A DNA stretch of 46,689 bases from Bacillota bacterium (GCA_029779695.1 JAKPAB010000109.1:1-46689); one strand, 5' to 3'; positions 8,228 to 16,146 are shown, counted from the first letter of the stretch. Program-made: numbers and translations. Notes: generated by a model from the sequence alone, not told the origin.

Positions 8228-9868
8228 ATGACATATATTATTAGCGGTATTTCTATCGCACTTTTTTTCATAAATATGCTGTTTATAGGCGTATACAATC
8301 TGTATATGTTTCAGCTCAATGTCTATCTTAATAACGAACAGGCAGCGTGGCTCAGGTCTCACGAGAAGAGACAGAGAGTATTAAAGCTAGACTATTATGC
8401 CAGCCTTTTATCTATGCTGTTCTTTGGATTGCTTTTTATTAAATGTCTGCTGATACCAGTTCAAATTCTTACGATATGGTATTACAGCAAGATGATAAGT
8501 AAACCTCATAAAAAGGCTTTTGTATGGACAGCCAGAGTCAAGAGGTTGTTTATAACATATACGATCATAACAGCATTGATCTCTGGAATAATGATCTGTA
8601 TCGTGATATGGACAGAAACTCATACTAGAATGCTTTTTCTTGTATATGCTGTGATAGCTCTTTTCTATGTACTGGCACCATATCTCATTATGGTTACAAA
8701 TACTATAAATCACCCAATTGAAATAGGGATCAATAAACATTATATAAATGATGCCAAGAGGATTCTAAGATCTGTTCCGGAAATGAGGATAATAGGAATT
8801 ACCGGAAGCTATGGTAAGACCAGTGTGAAATATTATCTCGATACACTTTTAAAAGTAAAATATAATGTGCTGAAAACTCCAGGAAGCTTCAATACGCCTA
8901 TGGGAGTTGTGAAAACCATAAGAGGCGAGATGAGACCCGATACAGAGATATTTCTTTGTGAGATGGGAGCAAGATATGTAAAAGAGATCAAGGAAATCTG
9001 CGATATAGTCCATCCTGATGATGGAATAATCACTTCAATCGGACCGCAGCACTTAGAGACATTTGGTTCTATGGACAATATAATAAAAACCAAGTTTGAG
9101 TTGGCAGATGCTGTGACGGAAAAGAATGATCAAGGCGATAAATCTAATGGTAGGATATTCTTAAATCTGGATTGTGATCATATAGCTGATAATGACGACA
9201 AATACCTAGATAAGATATATTATTCGGCTATCGATAGAGGCAATGATACGGGTATGGATTCTCCTTGTTATTATGCCAAGAACGTCTCGGCGGAACCTAC
9301 AGGAACACGTTTTACGGTAGTGGCACCGGATGGATCAGAGCAGGAATACGAGATGAAGCTCATAGGGATACATAACGTGATCAATGTTGTAGGTGCTATA
9401 GCGATAGCCCATAGTTATGATATTTCTCTTTCAGATCTGGTTACTGCAGTAAGAAGGTTACGTCCGGCACCTCATAGATTGCAGATGCTCCCTCGCGGCA
9501 ATGTTACGATTATAGATGATGCATACAATTCCAACCCTGTCGGGTCAAAGGCAGCAGTGGAAACACTTGGAATGTTTGATGGTATCAGGATATTGGTCAC
9601 TCCAGGCATGGTAGAGCTAGGAGAAAAAGAAGATGCTTATAATGAAGCATTTGGAGGCTATGCCGCTTCAAATTGTGATTATGTAGCGTTGGTAGGAGAA
9701 GTACACACCAGGCCAATCAAAGAAGGCCTTATCAAGTCTGGTTTTCCGGAAAAGAAGATCTTCGTAGGTGAGACTCTTCAGGAAGCTATGAATTTTGCCA
9801 ATACTGCTCAGGGAACAGGTCATAGATACATTCTGTTGGAGAATGACCTGAGTGATAACTACTTGTAA
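8228..9868 (+). CDS. Membrane-anchored MurF-type Mur ligase
   Basis: Mur ligases join an amino acid or dipeptide to a UDP-MurNAc peptide using ATP; MurF adds D-Ala-D-Ala. Residues about 1-170 hold four to five hydrophobic membrane segments (for example IISGISIALFFINMLFIGVY), which ordinary MurF proteins lack. The ligase part begins with the P-loop GITGSYGKTSVK near residue 195, then NTPMGVVKTIRG, the Mg-site region CEMGARYVKEI, GPQHLETFGS, and IDDAYNSNPVGS in the C-terminal domain. The total of 546 residues equals a normal MurF plus the added N-terminal domain. It is followed 86 bp later by Ddl, which makes its presumed dipeptide substrate. It may be a second MurF, but the rest of the genome is not visible. 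Confidence 0.82.
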   Translation: MTYIISGISIALFFINMLFIGVYNLYMFQLNVYLNNEQAAWLRSHEKRQRVLKLDYYASLLSMLFFGLLFIKCLLIPVQILTIWYYSKMISKPHKKAFVWTARVKRLFITYTIITALISGIMICIVIWTETHTRMLFLVYAVIALFYVLAPYLIMVTNTINHPIEIGINKHYINDAKRILRSVPEMRIIGITGSYGKTSVKYYLDTLLKVKYNVLKTPGSFNTPMGVVKTIRGEMRPDTEIFLCEMGARYVKEIKEICDIVHPDDGIITSIGPQHLETFGSMDNIIKTKFELADAVTEKNDQGDKSNGRIFLNLDCDHIADNDDKYLDKIYYSAIDRGNDTGMDSPCYYAKNVSAEPTGTRFTVVAPDGSEQEYEMKLIGIHNVINVVGAIAIAHSYDISLSDLVTAVRRLRPAPHRLQMLPRGNVTIIDDAYNSNPVGSKAAVETLGMFDGIRILVTPGMVELGEKEDAYNEAFGGYAASNCDYVALVGEVHTRPIKEGLIKSGFPEKKIFVGETLQEAMNFANTAQGTGHRYILLENDLSDNYL

Positions 9869-9954
9869 ATGCATCGGAATTGTAATGATTATATGATAAA
9901 ATAGCAATTCCATGGATCAAGAAGAATATAGATTTTTTTATATAAGGAGGAAAT

Positions 9955-11163
9955 ATGAAATCAAATATCGCTGTTTTATTTGGCGGAAAAAGTGTAGAGC
10001 ATGAAGTTTCTATTATCTCAGGACTTCAAGCTCTGAAAAATATAGATTCTGATAAGTACAATGCTTTCCCGGTTTATATAACCAAGAAAAATGAGATGTT
10101 TATAGGAAATGGTCTGGATGATGTAGCCAACTATAAGGATATAGATAAGCTACTTGCGGACAAGACCAGAGTAATACTTGTGTCAGAGGACAATGGATAT
10201 TATTTCGTTCAGTACCCGGCGAAGAGATTTGGTAAAAATGGTAAATATCCGGTTGATCTGGTCCTTCCAGTTGTTCATGGAACTAATGAAGAGGATGGAG
10301 CACTTCAGGGATATTTAAAAACTGTAGGAGTTCCTTTTGCTGGATGTGATGTGACAGCATCAGCTGTTGGAATGGACAAATATGTACAGAAAACCGTACT
10401 GAAAGAGAATGACATTCCTGTTCTTGGTGCTATGCAGTTTACACTGGGCGACTATAGAAATATTGATAATATGATAAATAGCATTGAAGAAAAGATTGGA
10501 TATCCGGTTATTGTCAAGCCGGTGGATCTGGGATCAAGCGTAGGAATCAGTATTGCCAAGGATAGAGCTACACTGAAGGATTCACTTGATGATGCATTCC
10601 TATATGCCGGAAGAGTATTAGTAGAACATGCAATTCTAAATCTTCGTGAGATCAATTGTGCAGTTCTCGGTAATGAGGTAGATGCATCCGCATCTGAAAT
10701 AGAAGAACCTACTCATACCAATGATATTTTGAGCTATGAGGATAAGTATCTGGGTAATGGTACAAAGGGCGGAGCAAAAGGCTCCAAAACTTCCGGAGGG
10801 TCTAAGGGTATGGCTTCTCTTTCCAGAAAAATTCCTGCTGATGTCCCGGATGAGATGAGAACAAGAATAAGGGATCTTGCCGTTAAATCATTCAAGGTTC
10901 TTGGATGTAATGGTGTAGCCAGAATAGACTTTATGATAGATTCAGATACTGATGAGCTTTATTTTAATGAGATAAATACTATTCCGGGTTCTCTGGCATT
11001 TTATCTGTTTGAACCTATTGGAATCCCCTACAAAGAACTGTTAGACAGGATCATCAAGCTGGCAGAGGACCGAAGAAGACAGGAACAGGAGATAACGTAT
11101 TCATTTGATACAAATATTCTGAGTCAGGCCAATCTCGGAGGATCCAAGGGAACTAAGAATTAA
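9955..11163 (+). CDS. ddl: D-alanine--D-alanine ligase
   Basis: ATP-grasp enzyme that makes D-Ala-D-Ala for peptidoglycan. Motifs: LFGGKSVEHEVSIISG at the N-terminus, LPVVHGTNEEDGALQGYL, PVIVKPVDLGSSVGIS, YEDKY in the omega loop, ARIDFMID and FNEINTIPGS. The YEDKY segment keeps the Lys-Tyr signature of D-Ala-D-Ala ligases rather than of vancomycin-type D-Ala-D-lactate ligases. At 402 residues it is longer than usual (about 310-370): a Gly/Lys/Ser-rich stretch at residues about 267-286 widens the omega loop, and there is a C-terminal tail of about 20 residues. A strong AGGAGG precedes the ATG. It forms a likely unit with the MurF-type gene upstream. Confidence 0.93.
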   Translation: MKSNIAVLFGGKSVEHEVSIISGLQALKNIDSDKYNAFPVYITKKNEMFIGNGLDDVANYKDIDKLLADKTRVILVSEDNGYYFVQYPAKRFGKNGKYPVDLVLPVVHGTNEEDGALQGYLKTVGVPFAGCDVTASAVGMDKYVQKTVLKENDIPVLGAMQFTLGDYRNIDNMINSIEEKIGYPVIVKPVDLGSSVGISIAKDRATLKDSLDDAFLYAGRVLVEHAILNLREINCAVLGNEVDASASEIEEPTHTNDILSYEDKYLGNGTKGGAKGSKTSGGSKGMASLSRKIPADVPDEMRTRIRDLAVKSFKVLGCNGVARIDFMIDSDTDELYFNEINTIPGSLAFYLFEPIGIPYKELLDRIIKLAEDRRRQEQEITYSFDTNILSQANLGGSKGTKN

Positions 11164-11173
11164 TTAGTGATAT

Positions 11174-11217
11174 AAAAAACAGGGTGATTCATTTTTGTAT
11201 GAATCGCCCTGTTTTTT
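11174..11217. terminator. Bidirectional terminator between ddl and plsC
   Basis: AAAAAACAGGGTGATTCAT pairs almost perfectly (one G-T pair) with ATGAATCGCCCTGTTTTTT. A-run and T-run flanks serve both convergent genes. Confidence 0.92.
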
Positions 11218-11218
11218 A

Positions 11219-11941
11219 TTAGTTATTAATAATGTTTTCCTTCATGGTAATAATGCGTTCCCTTGCATCATGACCAAGGTGTTTCTTTTGATCTTTATCG
11301 AGATCCTTTGTTATTATAGGCCGACCGAATTCTATAGTGATATTTGCGGTGCGGATGCCTAGTCCACTATGGAGTATCTTGTCAGTATTGCTAATCGCGA
11401 CAGGAACCACAGGGCAGTCAGTACGTGTTGCAATCTTAAAAGTACCCTCTTTGAATTCTAATACTTCACCTGTTCTAGAACGAGTTCCCTCTGGAAAGAC
11501 AATCACAGAGGTACCATTATTGATATCATCTACGGCACCTTTTATAATGCCGATGGCTTGCTTGATGTTATTCCTGTCTAGGAAAACAGCCTTGATCAGT
11601 ATCATCCATTGAGATAAAAATGGTATTTTTTTTAACTCAATCTTAGAAATAAAGGAGGATGGACGATTCAAAATGGGATATAAGAGAACGACGTCAAAAA
11701 TGCTTAAATGATTAGGTACAAACAAGACGGGACCATCGGGAATATTCTCAGTACCTTTTATATCCATCCTGGTAAGCGATATTCTTCGGATCGTTGAAAA
11801 AACCCATTGAATGATTGGTCTTGCAACCCGCTCTGCTGCATCAGAATGTTTTATCCTTATGATAAGCAGTATAAGCATAAGTGGTAGTGTGACAATAAAA
11901 AAAAGTACTATAAACAAAAGTGCCAATAACGCTCTAATCAT
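11219..11941 (-). CDS. plsC: 1-acyl-sn-glycerol-3-phosphate acyltransferase
   Basis: Adds the second acyl chain to lysophosphatidic acid to form phosphatidic acid at the membrane. An N-terminal hydrophobic segment (residues about 3-27) anchors it. The acyltransferase motifs are NHLSIFD (NHxxxxD, motif I), the motif II region around LIKAVFLDR, and FPEGTRSRTG (motif III). At 240 residues it has the usual PlsC length. It is a single gene, transcribed toward ddl with a shared terminator. Specificity among PlsC-like paralogues cannot be told. Confidence 0.9.
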   Translation of the reverse strand: MIRALLALLFIVLFFIVTLPLMLILLIIRIKHSDAAERVARPIIQWVFSTIRRISLTRMDIKGTENIPDGPVLFVPNHLSIFDVVLLYPILNRPSSFISKIELKKIPFLSQWMILIKAVFLDRNNIKQAIGIIKGAVDDINNGTSVIVFPEGTRSRTGEVLEFKEGTFKIATRTDCPVVPVAISNTDKILHSGLGIRTANITIEFGRPIITKDLDKDQKKHLGHDARERIITMKENIINN

Positions 11942-12128
11942 AATTTCTCTTTTCTTTTATTAATAAGTTAATAAGCATGATTTATTTTTGATACAAATTG
12001 TAATTCGGATTTCTTATAATATATATATTTTATACGAAGTCATAACTAAAAAACATAAAATTCATTGAAAATATTTTAACAAAAATGAAAAATAATCACT
12101 ACAATTTGTAATTATAATAAACTAAGAC

Positions 12129-12157
12129 TTCAAAATACAGTGTTTTTGTGATACAAT
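12129..12157 (+). promoter_or_regulatory. Candidate sigma-A promoter of veg
   Basis: TTCAAA (12129-12134), 17 bp, then TACAAT (12152-12157), about 55 bp before the veg start. The -35 is weak. The 270-bp gap upstream is very AT-rich and also must hold the divergent plsC promoter. Confidence 0.45.
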
Positions 12158-12211
12158 GCGAGCGATAAGTTTTAAACTCATACAACTAGAGTGGTTGGGA
12201 GGTAACTAAAA

Positions 12212-12454
12212 ATGGAACGTTCAGACGTAGACAAGATAAGAGAATCAATTAAGGAAAAGCGCGGCGAAAGAGTTGAGATACAGCTTGACCGTGGGAGAAA
12301 TAAGATCGACATCGAGAAGGGAATTATCAAGGAAGCATACCCTTCAGTTTTTACTATTCAGATTGAAAATACTGATGAGAAGAAGCCATCACAGCTTCTG
12401 TCTTTCAGTTATACAGATATCATTACAAAGGATATAAGAATGAGGCTCTGCTGA
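12212..12454 (+). CDS. veg: Veg family protein
   Basis: Small conserved Firmicute protein (DUF1021); in Bacillus Veg influences biofilm formation and the gene is very strongly expressed. The 80 residues show the family pattern: a helix (VDKIRESI), then GERVEIQLDRGRNKI, a beta-rich centre ending VFTIQIE, and LLSFSYTDIITKDI. GGGAGG lies before the ATG. A hairpin terminator overlaps its last codons, so it is mostly its own transcript. The molecular role is not established. Confidence 0.92.
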   Translation: MERSDVDKIRESIKEKRGERVEIQLDRGRNKIDIEKGIIKEAYPSVFTIQIENTDEKKPSQLLSFSYTDIITKDIRMRLC

Positions 12455-12470
12455 TTCAGCAGAGATTTTT
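12446..12470 (+). terminator. Terminator overlapping the 3' end of veg
   Basis: CTCTGCTG pairs perfectly with CAGCAGAG around a three-base loop that contains part of the veg stop, followed by ATTTTTAT. Read-through would extend into the NlpC/P60 gene. Confidence 0.75.
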
Positions 12471-12487
12471 ATGAAGAAAGGAAGGGC

Positions 12488-13675
12488 ATGAGGAAAATAA
12501 AAAACAGAAGAATGAAATCAGTAGCAGCAGCGATATTGGTTTTTGCCACAGTGTTTTCAGCTCTTCCGACTAATGTTATTGCAAGTCCGTCAGTCGATGA
12601 CATACAGAACCAAAAGGAAGATATCAAAGATAATATAGATTCGGCCAATTCTGAACTTGTCAATCTTCTGTCGCAGATAGATGAGATAAGCAGTGCTATT
12701 AGTAAAAAGAAAGCTGAAATAAACGAGGCTAATTCAAATATTGTATTGATGCAACAAGCAGTTCAAAAACAGAGAGATACCATTAAGCTCCGTATGAAAT
12801 ATACCTATGAGAATGAGAGCGAAAACAGTGTACTTACAATGATGTTGGAGTCTAGAAATATTGCACAGTTTCTAAATAAGGTGGAATATGCCAGCGCTAT
12901 TTATAAGTACGATAAAAACCTTCTTGAGACTTATGAAGCAACTCAGAAGGAACTAGAGGATATGAAGGCTGATGCTGAAAAGGACAAGGCTGATATGCTG
13001 GCCAAACAATCAGAACTATCAGCAGCACAGTCATCACTTAATGCTAAGATCCAAAAGCTAAAGTCAGATTATGCGGATGCAGATGCTAGATTGCAGGCGG
13101 CTAAAGAAGAAGCAGCAAAAAAAGAAAAAGAACGTCAAGAAGCTATGAAACGTCAGCAGGAGGCAGATAGAGCTAAACAGCTGGCAAAAGAGAGTGCAAA
13201 TAGTTCTTCGGGAAAGAACACGTCAGGTGGCTCATCGAGTGGATCATCGAGTGGATCATCAGGAGATACAGGATATGACTCAGGATACAGCAAAGGCCCA
13301 GCTTCGGGTCAGGGGCTTGATCCTAGCTCAAGTATAGATGGTGGCGCATTAGTTGCATATGCAAAACAGTTTGTCGGCAATCCTTATGTATGGGGTGGCG
13401 ATAGTTTGACCAATGGATGTGATTGCTCTGGATTCACCAAGCTGGTGTATGCTCATTTTGGAGTGACGACTCCGAGGTATTCTCAGTCATTTTTGGACTG
13501 GGGCAAACCAGTAAGTTATGAATGTATTAAACCTGGAGATGTAGTCGTATATCCAGGACATGTAGCAATATACGCCGGTGGAGGCATAATAGTCGAGGCT
13601 CAGAGCCCAGCTACTGGAATTACTAACTACAGATCGGTGCTTTGCCACAATATTAATGGAATACGGCGATATTGA
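12488..13675 (+). CDS. Secreted coiled-coil NlpC/P60 peptidoglycan hydrolase
   Basis: Likely D,L-endopeptidase acting outside the cell on peptide stems, similar in layout to CwlO and PcsB. Residues 1-33 are a signal peptide (basic start, hydrophobic AAAILVFATVFSALP, cleavage near IAS). Residues about 35-220 are a long coiled coil rich in Glu, Lys, Ala and Gln. A Ser/Gly linker (about 235-265) is encoded by 12-bp tandem repeats. The catalytic domain fills the last ~110 residues, with the nucleophile in GCDCSGF, the His in PGHVAIYAGG, and PGDVVVY between them. The coiled coil suggests control by an FtsEX-type partner, as for CwlO and PcsB; no ftsEX is in this window. It is the first gene before a SurA-N-like protein. 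Confidence 0.9.
   Translation: MRKIKNRRMKSVAAAILVFATVFSALPTNVIASPSVDDIQNQKEDIKDNIDSANSELVNLLSQIDEISSAISKKKAEINEANSNIVLMQQAVQKQRDTIKLRMKYTYENESENSVLTMMLESRNIAQFLNKVEYASAIYKYDKNLLETYEATQKELEDMKADAEKDKADMLAKQSELSAAQSSLNAKIQKLKSDYADADARLQAAKEEAAKKEKERQEAMKRQQEADRAKQLAKESANSSSGKNTSGGSSSGSSSGSSGDTGYDSGYSKGPASGQGLDPSSSIDGGALVAYAKQFVGNPYVWGGDSLTNGCDCSGFTKLVYAHFGVTTPRYSQSFLDWGKPVSYECIKPGDVVVYPGHVAIYAGGGIIVEAQSPATGITNYRSVLCHNINGIRRY
13232..13263 (+). repeat. 12-bp tandem repeat in the Ser/Gly linker of the NlpC/P60 gene
   Basis: Unit TCATCGAGTGGA occurs twice exactly (13232-13243, 13244-13255) and a third time in part. One unit is four codons (Ser-Ser-Ser-Gly permutations), so copy change would alter linker length without a frameshift. 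Confidence 0.85.
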
Positions 13676-13681
13676 TCAGTT

Positions 13682-14461
13682 ATGACTAAAAATATCAAAA
13701 AAGACAAAAAAGAAAATAGACCAGACAGAAAAAAATTTCTGAATAAATTCCTCAGCAGATTTGCCAGAGTGCTTGCCATTCTGACGATATCTGCTGTTCT
13801 TATCTACGGGCTAAGGGAACGCTGGATACTTAATCATGTGCTTGATTATAAGAAAAATGGCAATAGAGTCATGGTAATGGTGGATGGTGATAAGATAACC
13901 CTTTCAGATATGGCATATTACATTATGTATGAAGAATGTACTATAGAAAAAGCTGCCAGAATTTATAATCCGGATACACCAAAGGATTATTGGAATACTA
14001 GAAACGGCGGCAAGATTATTGCGGGAGAAGCTCATAAGGCGGTTATGGGCAAAACAGTTCATGATTGGATATTTTACAAAGAAGCTAAGAAAAATGGAAT
14101 AAAGCTTACGGCAGAAGAGAAAGCATATATTAAGACCAAAAAACAAGACTTCTGGGAGGATCTCTTTGACGAGCAGTACGATAATATGTATACATCAAAA
14201 AATGTGGTCAATGCTGAGATCGATAGGATGGCTTTGGCTCAAAAATATCAGAGGCAGCTTGCAGATAAGATGGATATAAACTATCATAGGTTGGATTGGG
14301 ATGCCTTTGAATTTGAACCGATAAAAAAGGATCATCGAATAAGAATAAGTGATAAACTTTGGGCAAGGATCCGAATAGGTGAGGTTACTATACGGCATGA
14401 TAAGTATAGTTCTGTGCCTACAGGAAAGTACAAAACCAAAGGCAACGAAAATAAGAGATGA
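13682..14461 (+). CDS. Membrane-anchored protein resembling the SurA/PrsA N-terminal chaperone domain, no PPIase domain
   Basis: I do not recognise a named family with certainty. The 259-residue protein has a very basic N-terminus and one membrane segment (residues about 30-48, VLAILTISAVLIYGL), so most of it would be outside the cell. After it, VMVDGDKITLSDMAYYIM and an all-helical, charged region (IFYKEAKKNGIKLTAEEKAYI) resemble the N-terminal chaperone part of SurA/PrsA foldases. The parvulin PPIase domain is absent; the C-terminus is basic and low in complexity. It starts six bases after the NlpC/P60 stop without a clear Shine-Dalgarno site, suggesting translational coupling. It could assist folding or export of the hydrolase upstream; that is inference. 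Confidence 0.6.
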   Translation: MTKNIKKDKKENRPDRKKFLNKFLSRFARVLAILTISAVLIYGLRERWILNHVLDYKKNGNRVMVMVDGDKITLSDMAYYIMYEECTIEKAARIYNPDTPKDYWNTRNGGKIIAGEAHKAVMGKTVHDWIFYKEAKKNGIKLTAEEKAYIKTKKQDFWEDLFDEQYDNMYTSKNVVNAEIDRMALAQKYQRQLADKMDINYHRLDWDAFEFEPIKKDHRIRISDKLWARIRIGEVTIRHDKYSSVPTGKYKTKGNENKR

Positions 14462-14524
14462 GTCATGAATAGTACATGGTTAAAAATGTATTATGACCCT
14501 TACTAGAGAAATGAGGACTGAATC

Positions 14525-15400
14525 ATGGAAAAGAAAATAGGAAGAAACGACCTGTGCTGGTGCGGCAGTGGTCAGAAATATAAGAACTGCCACATGGCTC
14601 TTGATAAAAAGATTTTTAGCTATGCGTTGGAAGGTCATACAGTTCCGAGAAGAGATATGCTGAAGACACAGGAGCAAATAGCCGGAATCAAGGAAAGCGC
14701 CAAGATTAATGTTGCCTGCCTAGATGCAGTTGAAAAGGTTATCAAGCCGGGAATGAGTACACAGGAAATCGATGATATCGTGTATAAGGTTACAATAGAA
14801 ATGGGAGGAATCCCTGCCTGCCTTAATTACGAGGGATTTCCTAAGAGCGTGTGCACTTCTGTTAATGAGCAGGTATGTCACGGGATACCATCTGAGGATG
14901 TTATATTGCAGGAGGGCGATATCGTAAATGTAGATTGTTCTACAATATTAAACGGATATTTTTCGGATTCATCCAGAATGTTCTGTATCGGTAAAGTGTC
15001 AGATGCCAAGGAAAAACTGGTTCGTGTTACCAAGGAATGCGTTGAACTGGGACTAAAAGAAGTTAAGCCCTGGGGATTTTTGGGAGATATGGGACAGGTC
15101 GTTCATGAGCATGCTGAAGAAAATGGATATACAATTGTCCGTGAGATAGGTGGTCACGGAGTAGGAGTTGAATTCCATGAGGATCCATGGGTAGGCTATC
15201 TCACCAATAAGGGAGAGGACATGCTTTTGGTTCCGGGACTTATGTTTACTATTGAACCAATGGTCAATATGGGATCAGCAAGTATCATTACGGATGAAGA
15301 AAATGGTTGGGAAGTAAGCACGTTGGATGGCAAACCATCAGCGCAGTGGGAGATCCAGGTTCTTGTCACTGAGGAAGGTGCGGAAGTTATATCTTGGTAG
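14525..15400 (+). CDS. map: Methionine aminopeptidase type I with N-terminal SEC-C zinc motif
   Basis: Removes the initiator Met from nascent proteins. Residues 1-25 carry a SEC-C motif (NDLCWCGSGQKYKNCH, three Cys and one His for zinc), and residues about 45-291 form the pita-bread catalytic domain. Metal ligands are visible: the Asp pair in NVDCST and YFSDSS, His in GGHGVGVEFHEDP, Glu in FTIEPMV and Glu in QWEIQVL. The last is usually QYEHT, so Trp replaces Tyr and Ile replaces His beside the metal Glu. GAGG precedes the ATG. SecA downstream ends in the same SEC-C motif. Confidence 0.93.
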   Translation: MEKKIGRNDLCWCGSGQKYKNCHMALDKKIFSYALEGHTVPRRDMLKTQEQIAGIKESAKINVACLDAVEKVIKPGMSTQEIDDIVYKVTIEMGGIPACLNYEGFPKSVCTSVNEQVCHGIPSEDVILQEGDIVNVDCSTILNGYFSDSSRMFCIGKVSDAKEKLVRVTKECVELGLKEVKPWGFLGDMGQVVHEHAEENGYTIVREIGGHGVGVEFHEDPWVGYLTNKGEDMLLVPGLMFTIEPMVNMGSASIITDEENGWEVSTLDGKPSAQWEIQVLVTEEGAEVISW

Positions 15401-15555
15401 AATAATAGAATTGTACACGCTGATTTTTTTACATAAAAATAATCATTAGTTGGCTAAATAAAAAGCATATGCAAAGAATACTCTGAATTGTTCGCCATTT
15501 TAAACATAATATTTTGTATACAAACAAATTATATAAAAATATTCAGTTAATTCTA

Positions 15556-15584
15556 TTGACATAATCCTCTGCTGATGTTACTAT
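15556..15584 (+). promoter_or_regulatory. Sigma-A promoter of the structured RNA upstream of secA
   Basis: Perfect -35 TTGACA (15556-15561) with TACTAT (15579-15584) after 17 bp. The predicted start, near 15591, falls on the first strand of the RNA's closing helix. From the map stop to here (15401-15555) the DNA is AT-rich and I see no gene. Confidence 0.7.
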
Positions 15585-15873
15585 ACAATTGGATCAAGAA
15601 ATAAGTAGTAGAGCATTAGTAGAGGAGGTATATTCCACCCGAAATATTAAGAACTACCTCAACCGAGCCGGTCGGTATATATCGGAGATCCTTTGAAGCA
15701 TGAACCAATGACCTGATAATGGAAGCCGTTTAGGCTTGGCCAAAGACCGTAATATATCAGTAAGGTAAAAGGTTATACATTCGAAGGATGTAGAGCAACT
15801 GAAAACCAGTTTTATTCAGATATATGTACGTTAACAACTGAATATGGTTTCTGATTAGAGGAGGTACAGTCCA

Positions 15874-15903
15874 ATGGGAACTGAGGATCCAATCGGAAGA
15901 TAA
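15874..15903 (+). other. Possible nine-codon reading frame at the 3' end of the RNA
   Basis: ATG at 15874 is preceded at nine bases by AGGAGG (15859-15864) and encodes MGTEDPIGR, stopping one base before the terminator stem. It overlaps the closing helix of the RNA, so it may be coincidental. The Shine-Dalgarno match is as good as any in the window. Confidence 0.25.
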
Positions 15904-15904
15904 A

Positions 15905-15940
15905 GGGCGGGGAAAGTTGTTTCAATTTCCCGCCCTTTTT
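15905..15940 (+). terminator. Terminator of the structured RNA
   Basis: GGGCGGGGAAA pairs with TTTCCCGCCC (one bulged G) around a ten-base loop, followed by TTTTT. This ends the RNA 76 bp before the secA promoter, so the RNA is a separate transcript and not the secA leader. Confidence 0.92.
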
Positions 15941-16016
15941 CTATGCCTATCATTATAAGAATCTCATATAGTGACATCGGAGTGCTGTTATTGGTCTGGT
16001 ATATTTGGTCTAGTGG

Positions 16017-16045
16017 TTGAGAATAATCTCAAATAGTGTTAAAAT
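16017..16045 (+). promoter_or_regulatory. Sigma-A promoter of secA
   Basis: TTGAGA (16017-16022), 17 bp, TAAAAT (16040-16045). The predicted start near 16052 gives a leader of about 95 bases before the preferred secA ATG. Confidence 0.75.
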
Positions 16046-16146
16046 TTGGCTTGCGTGTAATTTTTTGACACATGAAATTGACTGATATTAGCAAGAAATT
16101 AAATGGACTTGGCAGTGAATATATAATTGGTTTGAAGGAGACAGAG

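Larger units (their letters stand above)
15588..15940 (+). ncRNA. Structured noncoding RNA upstream of secA (unassigned; raiA-type RNA is the leading candidate by position)
   Basis: About 350 nt between a strong promoter and a strong terminator, with no substantial reading frame. ATTGGATC (15588-15595) is the perfect complement of GATCCAAT (15886-15893), closing a domain of about 300 nt. Inner helices: AAGCC/GGCTT (15723-15737), CGGTC/GACCG (15669-15673 with 15745-15749), ACAT/ATGT (15777-15791), ATTCAG/CTGAAT (15814-15843) enclosed by AAACC/GGTTT. AGAGGAGGTA occurs twice (15621-15630 and 15857-15866). The motifs of tmRNA, SRP RNA, RNase P RNA and common riboswitches were not found. In Firmicutes the hibernation-factor gene raiA/hpf often lies just before secA, and the raiA RNA is named for that neighbourhood, so this may be a raiA-type RNA that stayed while hpf moved; the family call is inference. 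Confidence 0.65.

Noticed and set aside
10700-10760. Vancomycin-type D-Ala-D-lactate ligase
   Set aside because: The omega loop keeps YEDKY, the Lys-Tyr signature of D-Ala-D-Ala ligases, and no vanH or vanX gene is near.
15588-15940. tmRNA, 6S RNA, SRP RNA, RNase P RNA or a known riboswitch upstream of secA
   Set aside because: No tRNA-like ends, no SRP GGAA/AGCAG helix 8 motif, no RNase P conserved cores, no T-box or common riboswitch signature; a 6S-type fold cannot be fully excluded by eye.
16072-16146. Upstream ATG of secA at 16072
   Set aside because: No ribosome site, 20 bases from the predicted transcript start, and the extra 25 residues are not part of known SecA N-termini; the ATG at 16147 has AAGGAGA.
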